From NCBI GenBank assembly GCA_013821615.1, contig JACDGQ010000072.1:1-10469 (forward strand): 10,469 nucleotides of DNA, given 5' to 3'. Position 1 is the first letter of the stretch. Each line of letters opens with the position of its first letter. Source of the stretch: Planctomycetota bacterium (lineage in GTDB: Bacteria; Planctomycetota; UBA11346). The position numbers and the translations under genes were made by a program. Below, one piece after another: positions 1 to 6,430 of this stretch. Below the pieces are notes generated by a model. It was given only the letters and a program-made list of their open reading frames with translations, was not told where the DNA came from and did not search any database.

Positions 1-1
1 G

Positions 2-1417
2 CCCGGGGCCACCGCCAAGCCGCCCGCTGGCCCGGCCAAGCCCGCCAAGGCGCCGCGCGTGCGCGCCCTGACCGTCGAGAGCTTCGACCTGATCGGCCCG
101 CCGACGCCGGCGCTGCCCGAGAGCCACCGCCGCATCATGATCGCGCGCCCCGACGCCAAGACCGCGAAGCGCGACGCCGCCAAAGCCATCCTCGAGGCTT
201 TTGCGACACGCGCCTACCGCCGTCCCATCACCAAGGAGCAGGGCGAGCGCCTGCTCGCGGTCTTCGACGTCGCCGACAAGAACGGCGAGGTCTTCGGCGA
301 GGCGGTGCGCCTCGCGCTCAAAGGCGTGCTGGTCTCGCCGGCCTTCCTCTTCCGCATCGAGGCCGACCGTCCGGGTGACGCCGCCGGCATCTACAAGCTT
401 GATGACTACGACATCGCCTCGCGCCTGTCGTTCTTCCTGTGGTCGTCGATGCCCGACGAGGCGCTGCTCGACGCGGCGAAGGCGGGCAAGCTCGGCAGCG
501 ATCCCAGCGAGATCGAGCGCCAGGTCGCGCGCATGCTCAAGGACCCCAAGGCGCGTGCGCTGATCGACAACTTCTTCACCCAATGGCTGGGCCTGCGGAA
601 GCTGAATTTCATCCAGCCGGACAGCAAGATCTTCCCCGATTTCACGCCCGAGCTGCGCAAGGATCTCTACGACGAGGTCATCGCCTTCGTCGAGAACCTG
701 ATGCGCGAAGACCGCAGCGTCCTCGAGATCCTCGACGCCGACTACAGCTTCCTGAACGCGCGCCTGGCCAAGCACTACGGCCTGCCGGCGGTGCCCGGCC
801 CCGCGCTGCGCAAGGTCAAGCTCACCGACGCCAACCGCGGCGGCGTGGTGACCATGGGCGGCATCCTCGCCATCACCTCGCTGCCGACGCGCACCAGCCC
901 GGTGAAGCGCGGCAAGTGGATTCTCGAGCAGATCCTCGGCGATCCGCCGCCGCCGCCGCCGCCCATGGTCGAGGCGCTCGACAAGGGGACCGAGGTCGCC
1001 GGCGTCACCCAGACCGTGCGCCAGCGCCTCGAGCGCCACCGCGCCGACCCGGTGTGCGCGTCCTGTCACGAACGCATGGACCCGATCGGCTTCGGCCTCG
1101 AGAACTTCGACGGCATCGGGCGCTGGCGCGACCAGGACGCCGGCAACGCCCTCGACACCAGCGGCGTGCTGCCCAGCGGCCAGCAGTTCAAGGGCCCAAT
1201 CGAACTGCGCCGCATCTTCGCCGAGCGCAAGGAACAGTACCTGGCCTGCCTGACCGGCAAGCTGATGACCTTCGCCCTCGGCCGCGGCGTCGAGCTCAGC
1301 GACGAGCCGGCGATCCAGAAGATCAGCGACGCACTCGAGGCCAACCAGTTCCGCTTCTCGGTGCTGGTCACCGAGATCGCCAAGAGCTATCCCTTCCTGT
1401 ACCGCAAGCGCCTCTGA
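2..1417 (+). CDS. DUF1592/DUF1588/DUF1585 heme protein, C-terminal part (5' end outside window)
   Basis: The frame is open to the left edge, so this is the C-terminal part of a longer protein; the GTG at 59 is internal, not a start. The visible part opens with a Pro/Ala/Lys-rich linker. Domains follow in the family order: DUF1595 (about nt 170-360, with the FATRAYRRP block), DUF1592 (about 390-785, with SRLSFFLWSSMPDE), DUF1588 (about 830-1135, with SLPTRTSPVKRGKWIL and a seven-proline run) and DUF1585 (about 1150-1410, ending in a YPFLYRK-like motif). A c-type heme site CASCH lies at 1055-1069, followed by ERMDPIGFGLENFD, typical of DUF1588. Full-length members usually run to about 700-900 residues and carry an N-terminal DUF1587 and often another cytochrome region, which would lie upstream. 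They are exported proteins of unknown biochemical function, abundant in planctomycetes and usually paired with a DUF1552 gene, as here. A redox or electron-transfer role is inferred from the heme site. Family assignment is secure; function is not. Confidence 0.93.
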   Translation, partial: PGATAKPPAGPAKPAKAPRVRALTVESFDLIGPPTPALPESHRRIMIARPDAKTAKRDAAKAILEAFATRAYRRPITKEQGERLLAVFDVADKNGEVFGEAVRLALKGVLVSPAFLFRIEADRPGDAAGIYKLDDYDIASRLSFFLWSSMPDEALLDAAKAGKLGSDPSEIERQVARMLKDPKARALIDNFFTQWLGLRKLNFIQPDSKIFPDFTPELRKDLYDEVIAFVENLMREDRSVLEILDADYSFLNARLAKHYGLPAVPGPALRKVKLTDANRGGVVTMGGILAITSLPTRTSPVKRGKWILEQILGDPPPPPPPMVEALDKGTEVAGVTQTVRQRLERHRADPVCASCHERMDPIGFGLENFDGIGRWRDQDAGNALDTSGVLPSGQQFKGPIELRRIFAERKEQYLACLTGKLMTFALGRGVELSDEPAIQKISDALEANQFRFSVLVTEIAKSYPFLYRKRL

Positions 1418-1549
1418 CGCTCTCCGCTCTCTTCCTGCTTCCTGCTTCCTGCTTCCTGCTTCCTGCTTCCTGCTTCCTGCTTCCTTGCTCCCTTGCTCCC
1501 TTGCTCCCTCGCTCCCTCGCGCCCTTCCGCTCTCCGCCCTTCCGCCCTC
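1418..1549. repeat. Compound tandem repeat (7-mer, 8-mer, 15-mer) between the DUF1592 and DUF1552 genes
   Basis: Almost the whole gap between the two genes is simple sequence. Seven perfect copies of CTTCCTG occupy 1431-1479. Five octamers follow at 1480-1519 (CTTCCTTG, CTCCCTTG twice, CTCCCTCG twice). Two copies of the 15-mer CGCCCTTCCGCTCTC lie at 1520-1549, differing at one base. The plus strand is strongly pyrimidine-biased. The unit drifts stepwise from 7 to 8 to 15 (7+8), which fits slippage and local duplication. None of the three array units, read as a repeat, contains a stop on the plus strand, so the downstream gene can be falsely extended into the repeat. No gene is seen here. Confidence 0.95.
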
Positions 1550-1552
1550 CCC

Positions 1553-1557
1553 AAGGA
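1553..1557 (+). promoter_or_regulatory. Ribosome binding site for the DUF1552 gene
   Basis: AAGGA lies seven bases before the ATG at 1565, just after the repeat tract ends. This spacing, with the twin-arginine leader that follows, fixes the start at 1565 rather than at in-frame starts inside the repeat. Confidence 0.75.
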
Positions 1558-1564
1558 CCTTCCC

Positions 1565-2917
1565 ATGTCCATGAACTGGCTGATCTCCCGCCGCACCGCC
1601 CTCAAGGGTCTCGGCGTCGCCGTCGGCTTGCCCCTGCTCGAGCAGATGGGCTGGGCCGAGGATCCCAAGAAGGCGGTGCGCGCCCCGGTGCGCATGGCCT
1701 TCATGCACTTCGGCATGGGCGTCATCGCGGAGCATTGGAAGCAGCAGACCAAGGGCGGCCCGCTGCCCGCCATCCTCGAACCGCTCAAGCCGCATCTGGC
1801 CGACGTGCTGGTGCTGAACGGGCTCGCCCAGCGCTCCGCCCAGGGCGGCGCCGACGGCGCCGGCGACCACGCGCGCGAAGCCGGCTGCTACCTCACCGGC
1901 GTGCGCCTGCGCAAGACCAGCGGCAAGGACATCCAGGCCGGCATCTCGGTCGACCAGCTCGCCGCGCAGAAGGTCGGCGCCTACACCAACCTGCCCTCGA
2001 TCGAGCTGTCGATCGAGGGCGGCTCGGGCTCGGGCGACTGCGATTCGGGCTACAGCTGCGCCTACTCCACGAACATCTCGTGGCGCTCGGCGACCCAGCC
2101 GATGGCCAAGGAGATCCGCCCCAAGGCGGCCTTCATGCGCCTGTTCGCCGACCGCGGCCAGTCCAACGCCGCGCAGGTCCAGGCGGCGCTGACCGCCGAG
2201 AACAAGAGCCTGCTCGACCTGGTCGGCGAGGAGACCGCCGCGATCAAGGGCAACCTCGGCGGCAACGACGTGCGCAAGGTCGACGAGTACCTGGAATCGC
2301 TGCGCTCGCTCGAGAGCCGCATCCAGAAGATCAGCGGGCGCGAGGAGGAGGGCGCCGCCGGCGGCAGCAAGAACCAGCTGGTGGTGCCGAACGGCGTGCC
2401 CGAGGACTACGCGGTGCACGCCAAGCTGATGTTCGACATCATGGCGCTGGCCTTCCAGGCCGACGCCACGCGCATCGCGACCTTCATGATGACCAACGGC
2501 GGCTCGGGGCGCAGCTACCCGCAGATCGGCGTGATGGGCGGCCACCACGACCTCTCACACCACGGCGCCGACCAGGCCAAGAAGGACGGGATCAAGAAGA
2601 TCAACATCTACCACATGCAGCAGTTCGCCTACTTCCTCGACAAGCTCAAGAGCATGAAGGAGGGCAAGGGCACCGTGCTCGACAACTGCATGCTGATGTA
2701 CGGTTCGTGCATCGGCGACGGCGATCGCCACAATCACGACGACCTGCCGATCATCCTCGCCGGGCGCGGCGGCGGCACCATCGCCAGCGGCCGCATTGTG
2801 CCCGCGGCGCGTGGCAACCTCTGCGACCTCTACCACGGCATGCTGCTGCGCATGGGCGTCGAGGTGCCGAACTTCGGCGACAGCTCGGGGAAGCCGCTGC
2901 CGGATCTGGTGGGGTGA
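1565..2917 (+). CDS. DUF1552 (HXXSHH family) protein with Tat-type leader
   Basis: A 450-residue protein, the usual length for DUF1552 (PF07586). The N-terminus has SRRTALKG (residues 8-15) followed by a hydrophobic stretch, a good match to a twin-arginine export signal, so it is probably folded before export. Family hallmarks are CDSGYSCAYSTNISW (from residue 159, with Cys159 and Cys165), the name-giving HDLSHH motif (residues 328-333) and GDGDRHNHDDLP (about 384-395). Clustered His and Asp residues suggest metal binding. I recall the family as related in fold to alkaline-phosphatase/sulfatase-like proteins, but no reaction is established. The gene follows the DUF1592-type gene, the standard arrangement in planctomycetes, so the two products probably work together outside the cytoplasm. 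The gap is 147 bases of tandem repeat, so tight co-transcription is likely but not shown. An alternative start is the ATG at 1571. Family identity is very secure; function is unknown. Confidence 0.93.
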   Translation: MSMNWLISRRTALKGLGVAVGLPLLEQMGWAEDPKKAVRAPVRMAFMHFGMGVIAEHWKQQTKGGPLPAILEPLKPHLADVLVLNGLAQRSAQGGADGAGDHAREAGCYLTGVRLRKTSGKDIQAGISVDQLAAQKVGAYTNLPSIELSIEGGSGSGDCDSGYSCAYSTNISWRSATQPMAKEIRPKAAFMRLFADRGQSNAAQVQAALTAENKSLLDLVGEETAAIKGNLGGNDVRKVDEYLESLRSLESRIQKISGREEEGAAGGSKNQLVVPNGVPEDYAVHAKLMFDIMALAFQADATRIATFMMTNGGSGRSYPQIGVMGGHHDLSHHGADQAKKDGIKKINIYHMQQFAYFLDKLKSMKEGKGTVLDNCMLMYGSCIGDGDRHNHDDLPIILAGRGGGTIASGRIVPAARGNLCDLYHGMLLRMGVEVPNFGDSSGKPLPDLVG

Positions 2918-2918
2918 G

Positions 2919-2994
2919 CGGAAGCGGGGCAAGGAGGAATGGCGGAAGAGCGGAGGTGCGGAAGTGCGGAAGTGCGGAAGTCGGAAGTGCGGAG
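2919..2994. repeat. Purine-rich GCGGAAG / GTGCGGAA repeat tract
   Basis: Immediately after the DUF1552 stop codon the plus strand becomes purine-rich with repeated GCGGAAG words. Three perfect GTGCGGAA octamers lie at 2956-2979, followed by a shortened copy (GTCGGAA, 2980-2986) and GTGCGGAG (2987-2994). Bases 2941-2968 resemble the reverse complement of 1520-1546 on the other side of the DUF1552 gene. A purine-rich stretch without clear periodicity continues to about 3020. Confidence 0.85.
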
Positions 2995-3036
2995 AAAGAA
3001 AGGAACAGAGACTGAAAAGCGGGAACCCTGTCCGAC

Positions 3037-3127
3037 GAGCCGTCAGCCGTCAGCTGTCAGCAATCAGCCATCAGCAATCAGCCATCAGCCGTCAGCAATC
3101 AGCAATCAGCCATCAGCCATCAGCCAT
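3037..3127. repeat. Heptamer array CAGCNRT, about 13 units
   Basis: Twelve uninterrupted 7-base units run from 3044 to 3127, preceded by one copy with a single change (GAGCCGT, 3037-3043). The units are CAGCCGT, CAGCTGT, CAGCAAT and CAGCCAT; positions 1-4 and 7 are constant while positions 5 and 6 vary. The variation is not in blocks, so the array is not a simple recent expansion. With period 7 and no stop in the forward direction, every forward frame reads the same kind of heptapeptide (QPSAISH-like). The reverse strand has TGA in nearly every unit and is closed. It is not CRISPR: there are no spacers. Confidence 0.95.
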
Positions 3128-3191
3128 GACAGGTCTCCCCATCGCGCGCCAATATCACGGACGATGCCATCGCCATTCCGCAGCGTTCCAC

Positions 3192-3198
3192 GAAGGGA
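3192..3198 (+). promoter_or_regulatory. Ribosome binding site for the esterase gene
   Basis: GAAGGGA lies seven bases before the ATG at 3206. It precedes a clear signal peptide and so decides the start; the open frame further upstream runs through the heptamer array and is not credible as protein. Confidence 0.7.
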
Positions 3199-3205
3199 AC
3201 ACCTC

Positions 3206-4609
3206 ATGACGCTACGCTCGCTCGCCCTGATCGGCCTCCTCTCCGCCGCCGCGCTGGCCCCCGCCATGGAGGAGGGTGACCTGCGCGAAAAGGACATCGC
3301 AGATCCCAAGGACCCGGTCGCCAGCGTCAGCCTCAAGGTCATCATCCACTACGCGATCGAGGTGCCCAAGGCCATCGCCCCGGCCGGCACCACCCAGCCC
3401 GACCAGCAGGTCGGCTTGTTCGTCTGTTTCCACGGCCGCGGCGGCAACGCGCGCGGCGAGGCCGATGCCTTCCTCGGCATGCTCAAGCGCGAGAAGCTCG
3501 AGGGGCAGTACATCGTGCTCGGCGCCAAGTCCCTGGCCGACGGCTGGGAGGCGGTGGACATGCCGCCGGTGTCGCAGCTGATCACCTGGGCGAAGAAGAC
3601 GTTTCCGATCAACCCGCGCCGGGTCTACTGCTTCGGCATGAGTTCCGGTGGCGGCTTCTGCGGCGACTACACCCTCGCCCACCCCGAGACCATCGCCGCC
3701 GGCATCATGTACGGCAGCGGCCTGTGGAAGCTGCCGGCGGCGAAGGATCCGGTCCACACCATGCCCGACATCTACATGAACATGGGCCTGGATGACGACG
3801 AGGCGCACAAGGCCAGCGCGCGCGGCGGCTACCAGAAGTTCAAGGATCTCGGCTACCACGTCATCTACCACGAGATCGAGGGCCTGCCGCACACCGAGCA
3901 CCACCCGCCGACCAACAGCGACGCCATCCAGTGGGCGGTGCGCCTGCGCCACAAGACCATGATGCCTTCGCCGGAGGAGGTCGCGCTGCTGAGGCCGGTC
4001 AACAAGGACGCCAGGACCATCGCCGCCGATGCCAAGCCCTTCGCCGACGTCGCCCTGGTCGGTGGCTTCGCGGCCGGCGAGGTGATGACGCGCCTGCTCG
4101 ACACCAAGGACCCCGCCGCGCGCACGCTCGCCGCCAGCACCTGCAGCCTGAGCCAGTTCGGCGAGGGCACCTTCACCCTGCTCGCGCGCAAGCTCAAGGA
4201 CCCCACACCCGAGGTGCGCAGCGCGGCCATCGCCGCCCTCGGCCCCTTCGCGCGCTGGCGCACGCCCATCGCGCAGGAGACCCTGATCGCCGTCGCCACC
4301 GCCAAGCGCTGGGACCTGGCTGAGCGCCAGGGCGCCGCCGCCGGCCTCGCCGACGCGGTGAAATTCCAGGTGCGCGGCGTCTACCAGGACCCGCCGCTGT
4401 TCCGCGCCCTGGTGACCCTGCTCGACGACGAGGACGCCACCATCCGCACCACCGCGTGGACCGCGCTGAAGAGCATCCAGGAGAGCACCTACAGCCCCGA
4501 CGACCCCAAGCCGAAGCGCGAATCCGCGCTCGCCAAATGGGAGGAGTGGCTCGCGCTCATCACCAAGAAGGAAAGCCCCGAGCAGGGGACGACCGTCAAG
4601 AAGCGGTGA
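3206..4609 (+). CDS. Secreted alpha/beta-hydrolase (PHB-depolymerase/esterase-like) with C-terminal HEAT-like repeats
   Basis: A 467-residue protein. MTLRSLALIGLLSAAALAPA is a Sec signal peptide with likely cleavage near residues 17-20. The catalytic domain (about 45-250) shows an oxyanion-hole-like FHGRGGNARGE segment and the nucleophile elbow GMSSGG (144-149; Ser146). Candidate acids lie in GLDDDEA (Asp196-Asp198) and the candidate catalytic His is His229 in LPHTEHH. This matches the secreted PHB-depolymerase/feruloyl- and acetyl-xylan-esterase-like group; the substrate cannot be read from sequence. The C-terminal half (about 290-440) has helical HEAT-like units, for example LARKLKDPTPEVRSAAIAAL and LFRALVTLLDDEDATIRTTA, an unusual partner for an esterase that may bind protein or matrix. 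It lies 288 bases after the DUF1552 gene and 96 bases before the next gene, all on one strand, so a shared extracellular role is plausible. Hydrolase fold is confident; specificity is not. Confidence 0.87.
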   Translation: MTLRSLALIGLLSAAALAPAMEEGDLREKDIADPKDPVASVSLKVIIHYAIEVPKAIAPAGTTQPDQQVGLFVCFHGRGGNARGEADAFLGMLKREKLEGQYIVLGAKSLADGWEAVDMPPVSQLITWAKKTFPINPRRVYCFGMSSGGGFCGDYTLAHPETIAAGIMYGSGLWKLPAAKDPVHTMPDIYMNMGLDDDEAHKASARGGYQKFKDLGYHVIYHEIEGLPHTEHHPPTNSDAIQWAVRLRHKTMMPSPEEVALLRPVNKDARTIAADAKPFADVALVGGFAAGEVMTRLLDTKDPAARTLAASTCSLSQFGEGTFTLLARKLKDPTPEVRSAAIAALGPFARWRTPIAQETLIAVATAKRWDLAERQGAAAGLADAVKFQVRGVYQDPPLFRALVTLLDDEDATIRTTAWTALKSIQESTYSPDDPKPKRESALAKWEEWLALITKKESPEQGTTVKKR

Positions 4610-4705
4610 CATTATCGTACCGGCCGTGATGAGCATCGCCTGACAATCGTCCATTCCGTCGACCGCAATACCCCGCCATCGCACGCAGACCGATCCCAGG
4701 AACTC

Positions 4706-5560
4706 ATGCCCATGTCCCGTACCCTTCTTGCCTGCGCACTCCTCCTCTCCACCACCGCGGTCTCCACCGTCCACGGCGCCACCGCCGCACCCCCGGCCGC
4801 TCCTGGCGATCCAACCGAGATCGTGCCCCTGAAGAAGGCGAAGCTCTTCATTTGGGAAGATTTCGAGGCCACCGACGTCGGCAAGATCCCCAAAGGCTAT
4901 TCCCCGAAGGGCTCGGTTGGCGTGGTCGACGACGTCGCACACTCCGGCCGTCACTCGCTGCGCCTGAATGCGGCAGTCAGCGGCGCGCGCCAGATCGTGA
5001 AGCAGGGCGCCGAGATCGCCGCAATCGGCGGCTCGCACTGGGGCCGCCTCTACTACAAGGTGCAATTGCCCTCGCCCCTGCCCGCCGGCGGCAGCATGCA
5101 CACCACCATCGTGGTCGGTGCCGCCAAGAGCCCACTCGACAAGGGCAACATCGAAGTGCGCCTGATGGGCACCTCGACCGGCAAGGACGGCGATTTCCGC
5201 TATCTGTTCAACGTCCAGGCCAAATCGTACGAATTCGGTCCAGGCGCAAAGGCGGCATCGAAGTACAGCGACGAGTGGACCCTGGCCGAGTGGTACGTCG
5301 ACTACGCCACCCAGACCTACCGCTTCTTCATCAACGGCGAGGAGATCCCCGAGATCGCCGTCCACAACGGGCAGGGGAAGTTCGACAAGTCAGAGATCCC
5401 CGAATCCTTCGAATCCCTGGCCTTCGGCTGGCAGAACTACCAGGCCGCCGCCGGCACCGGCTTCGTGGCCTGGATGGACGACATCGCGGTCAGCAGGGAC
5501 CGCATCGGGGCGCAGGTGCTCATCCCGTTGGCGGGTGAGAAGCCGGGGAAGAAGAAGTAG
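4706..5560 (+). CDS. Secreted beta-sandwich protein, Cip1/polysaccharide-lyase-like
   Basis: A 284-residue protein with an N-terminal signal peptide (MPMSRTLLACALLLSTTAVS, cleavage probably after VHG or in ATAA). The LLAC near the N-terminus lies before most of the hydrophobic core and is not a convincing lipobox. The mature part reads as an all-beta jelly-roll: FIWEDFEATDVGKIPKGY at the start, HSGRHSLRLN, HWGRLYYKVQLP, a central WYVDYATQTYRFFINGEEI and a final WMDDIAVSRD. This arrangement resembles concanavalin-like carbohydrate-binding or lyase folds, in particular fungal Cip1 and bacterial relatives; the resemblance is from pattern memory and no catalytic residues are claimed. AGGA lies four bases before ATG 4706 and ten before the in-frame ATG at 4712, so the start could be either. 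It follows the esterase closely and is followed by a strong hairpin, so it is probably the last gene of the plus-strand unit. Confidence 0.8.
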   Translation: MPMSRTLLACALLLSTTAVSTVHGATAAPPAAPGDPTEIVPLKKAKLFIWEDFEATDVGKIPKGYSPKGSVGVVDDVAHSGRHSLRLNAAVSGARQIVKQGAEIAAIGGSHWGRLYYKVQLPSPLPAGGSMHTTIVVGAAKSPLDKGNIEVRLMGTSTGKDGDFRYLFNVQAKSYEFGPGAKAASKYSDEWTLAEWYVDYATQTYRFFINGEEIPEIAVHNGQGKFDKSEIPESFESLAFGWQNYQAAAGTGFVAWMDDIAVSRDRIGAQVLIPLAGEKPGKKK

Positions 5561-5569
5561 AAGATTCGG

Positions 5570-5597
5570 CGCTGCCTGGCGCGGCGGCCAGGCAGCG
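5570..5597 (+). terminator. Perfect 11-bp hairpin after the plus-strand gene cluster
   Basis: CGCTGCCTGGC (5570-5580) and GCCAGGCAGCG (5587-5597) are exact reverse complements around a six-base loop, starting ten bases after the stop at 5560. Only a short GTTT follows, so it is not a textbook intrinsic terminator, but position and stability fit transcript termination or 3'-end protection. Being symmetric, it could also act on transcripts arriving from the minus-strand operon. Confidence 0.55.
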
Positions 5598-5870
5598 GTT
5601 TCCGCGCGGATGCAGGATCCAACCTCCGCGTCATCACCTCTCTTGCGGCGGACACGTTCGAGCGCATGGGCCGACGTCGATGACGACGTGCGCCGCGTGT
5701 TCGCAGATCAGATCATGTTCCCATCGCCGGTTTTCCCAGCCATCGCCACAGCGGGGGATGGGCTGCTCAAGCGGTTGACCAGAAGGTCGGCGCTAGCGCG
5801 TGCAGATCGACGGGATATGCGCGGGCGAAGGTCCTAGCATCGACGATGGAATCGCGCGTCCACGCTGTTT
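5598..5870. other. Convergent intergenic region without a recognisable gene
   Basis: This region separates two convergent gene groups. It holds only small imperfect structures: a nested inverted repeat (GCGGCG at 5645-5650 with CGCCGC at 5691-5696, enclosing ACGTCG/CGACGT at 5674-5689) and a 10-base palindrome GCGCTAGCGC at 5790-5799. Open frames across it lack a ribosome binding site, have no recognisable motifs and overlap the neighbouring genes, so none is called. It could be decayed coding sequence. Confidence 0.6.
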
Positions 5871-6425
5871 TCACGGCTTGAGATCGAACACTCCCATCGT
5901 CGTGCCCTGGCCGTCGGTGATGGTGAGGTGCAGGGCCCAGGGAACATCGTTCGCCTTGGTATGTCCCTGATCCGCCAAGACCGAGTAATTGCCCTTCATA
6001 TCCAGGCGCTTGAAGGACTTGGCATCGATAGTGATGGCCGACTTCCCATTGACCTGCACGACGTCCCGCGCCATGCGCATGCCGCTGGTCGAGTACAGGA
6101 ATCGCTCGGTGAGGTCCTCGGCCGGCAGTTCGTTTCCGGCCGGGATGCTGGGGTAGACATTCTTTTCGGACAGGACCTGCAGACCATCCCAGATCGGCAA
6201 GGCGGTGCCGCGTGAGAATAGGACGACCTGCTTGTCCGAATGGTTGTCGACTTTGATGCGGTAGGCAACGTGTTCCGTCGTCTGGCGCCAGCAGACCAGA
6301 GTGACCGTGACGTCGCCGGCCGTCTGCATCGGACCGTCCTTCTCGCCATAGACCTGCTCGCGGTCTCCGCAACCGACGAAGGTGAGGCAGAGCGCCGCGA
6401 CGGCGAAAGCGAGCAGATGACGCAT
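5871..6425 (-). CDS. Putative lipoprotein of unknown function
   Basis: A 184-residue protein. The N-terminus MRHLLAFAVAALCLTFVGCG is a lipoprotein-type signal with the modified Cys at residue 19; phenylalanine at -3 makes the lipobox slightly non-standard. The mature part looks all-beta, with alternating hydrophobic strands such as VTVTLVCWRQ, VAYRIKVDNHSDKQVVLF and WALHLTITDG. This suggests an immunoglobulin-like or DUF4352-like sandwich, but I do not recognise a specific family. The start is set by AAAGGAC six bases upstream. The gene begins 38 bases after the CARDB-type lipoprotein gene on the same strand, so the two are very likely co-transcribed, probably with the WD40-caspase gene upstream. 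Expected location is membrane-anchored, facing the periplasm or cell surface. It is the last gene of the minus-strand group. Function unknown. Confidence 0.8.
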   Translation of the reverse strand: MRHLLAFAVAALCLTFVGCGDREQVYGEKDGPMQTAGDVTVTLVCWRQTTEHVAYRIKVDNHSDKQVVLFSRGTALPIWDGLQVLSEKNVYPSIPAGNELPAEDLTERFLYSTSGMRMARDVVQVNGKSAITIDAKSFKRLDMKGNYSVLADQGHTKANDVPWALHLTITDGQGTTMGVFDLKP

Positions 6426-6430
6426 GGGAA

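Noticed and set aside
59..61. GTG at 59 as the start of the first gene
   Set aside because: The frame is open to the left edge and the family always has further domains upstream, so this is an internal codon of a truncated gene.
439..3015. An 858-codon plus-strand open frame spanning two genes
   Set aside because: It is an out-of-frame reading of the DUF1592-type and DUF1552 genes, rich in Arg, Pro and Ala, kept open by GC content and by the frame-neutral repeats between them.
3037..3127. The CAGCNRT array as a CRISPR array
   Set aside because: The units are 7 bases long and directly adjacent, with no spacers and no cas genes nearby.
4706..4765. The Cip1-like protein as a lipoprotein (LLAC at residues 7-10)
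   Set aside because: The Cys precedes most of the hydrophobic stretch, so a lipobox there would leave too short a signal; a Sec cleavage site further on fits better.
3212..5365. A 717-codon open frame on the minus strand
   Set aside because: It lies antisense to the esterase and the Cip1-like gene, both with clear families, signal peptides and ribosome binding sites. Its translation has no recognisable motif and is dominated by Gly, Ala, Asp and Val, as expected from the complement of GC-rich coding sequence.
5535..5837. A 100-codon plus-strand open frame in the convergent spacer
   Set aside because: It starts inside the previous gene, runs through the hairpin, lacks a ribosome binding site and has an Arg/Ser-rich composition without recognisable motifs.
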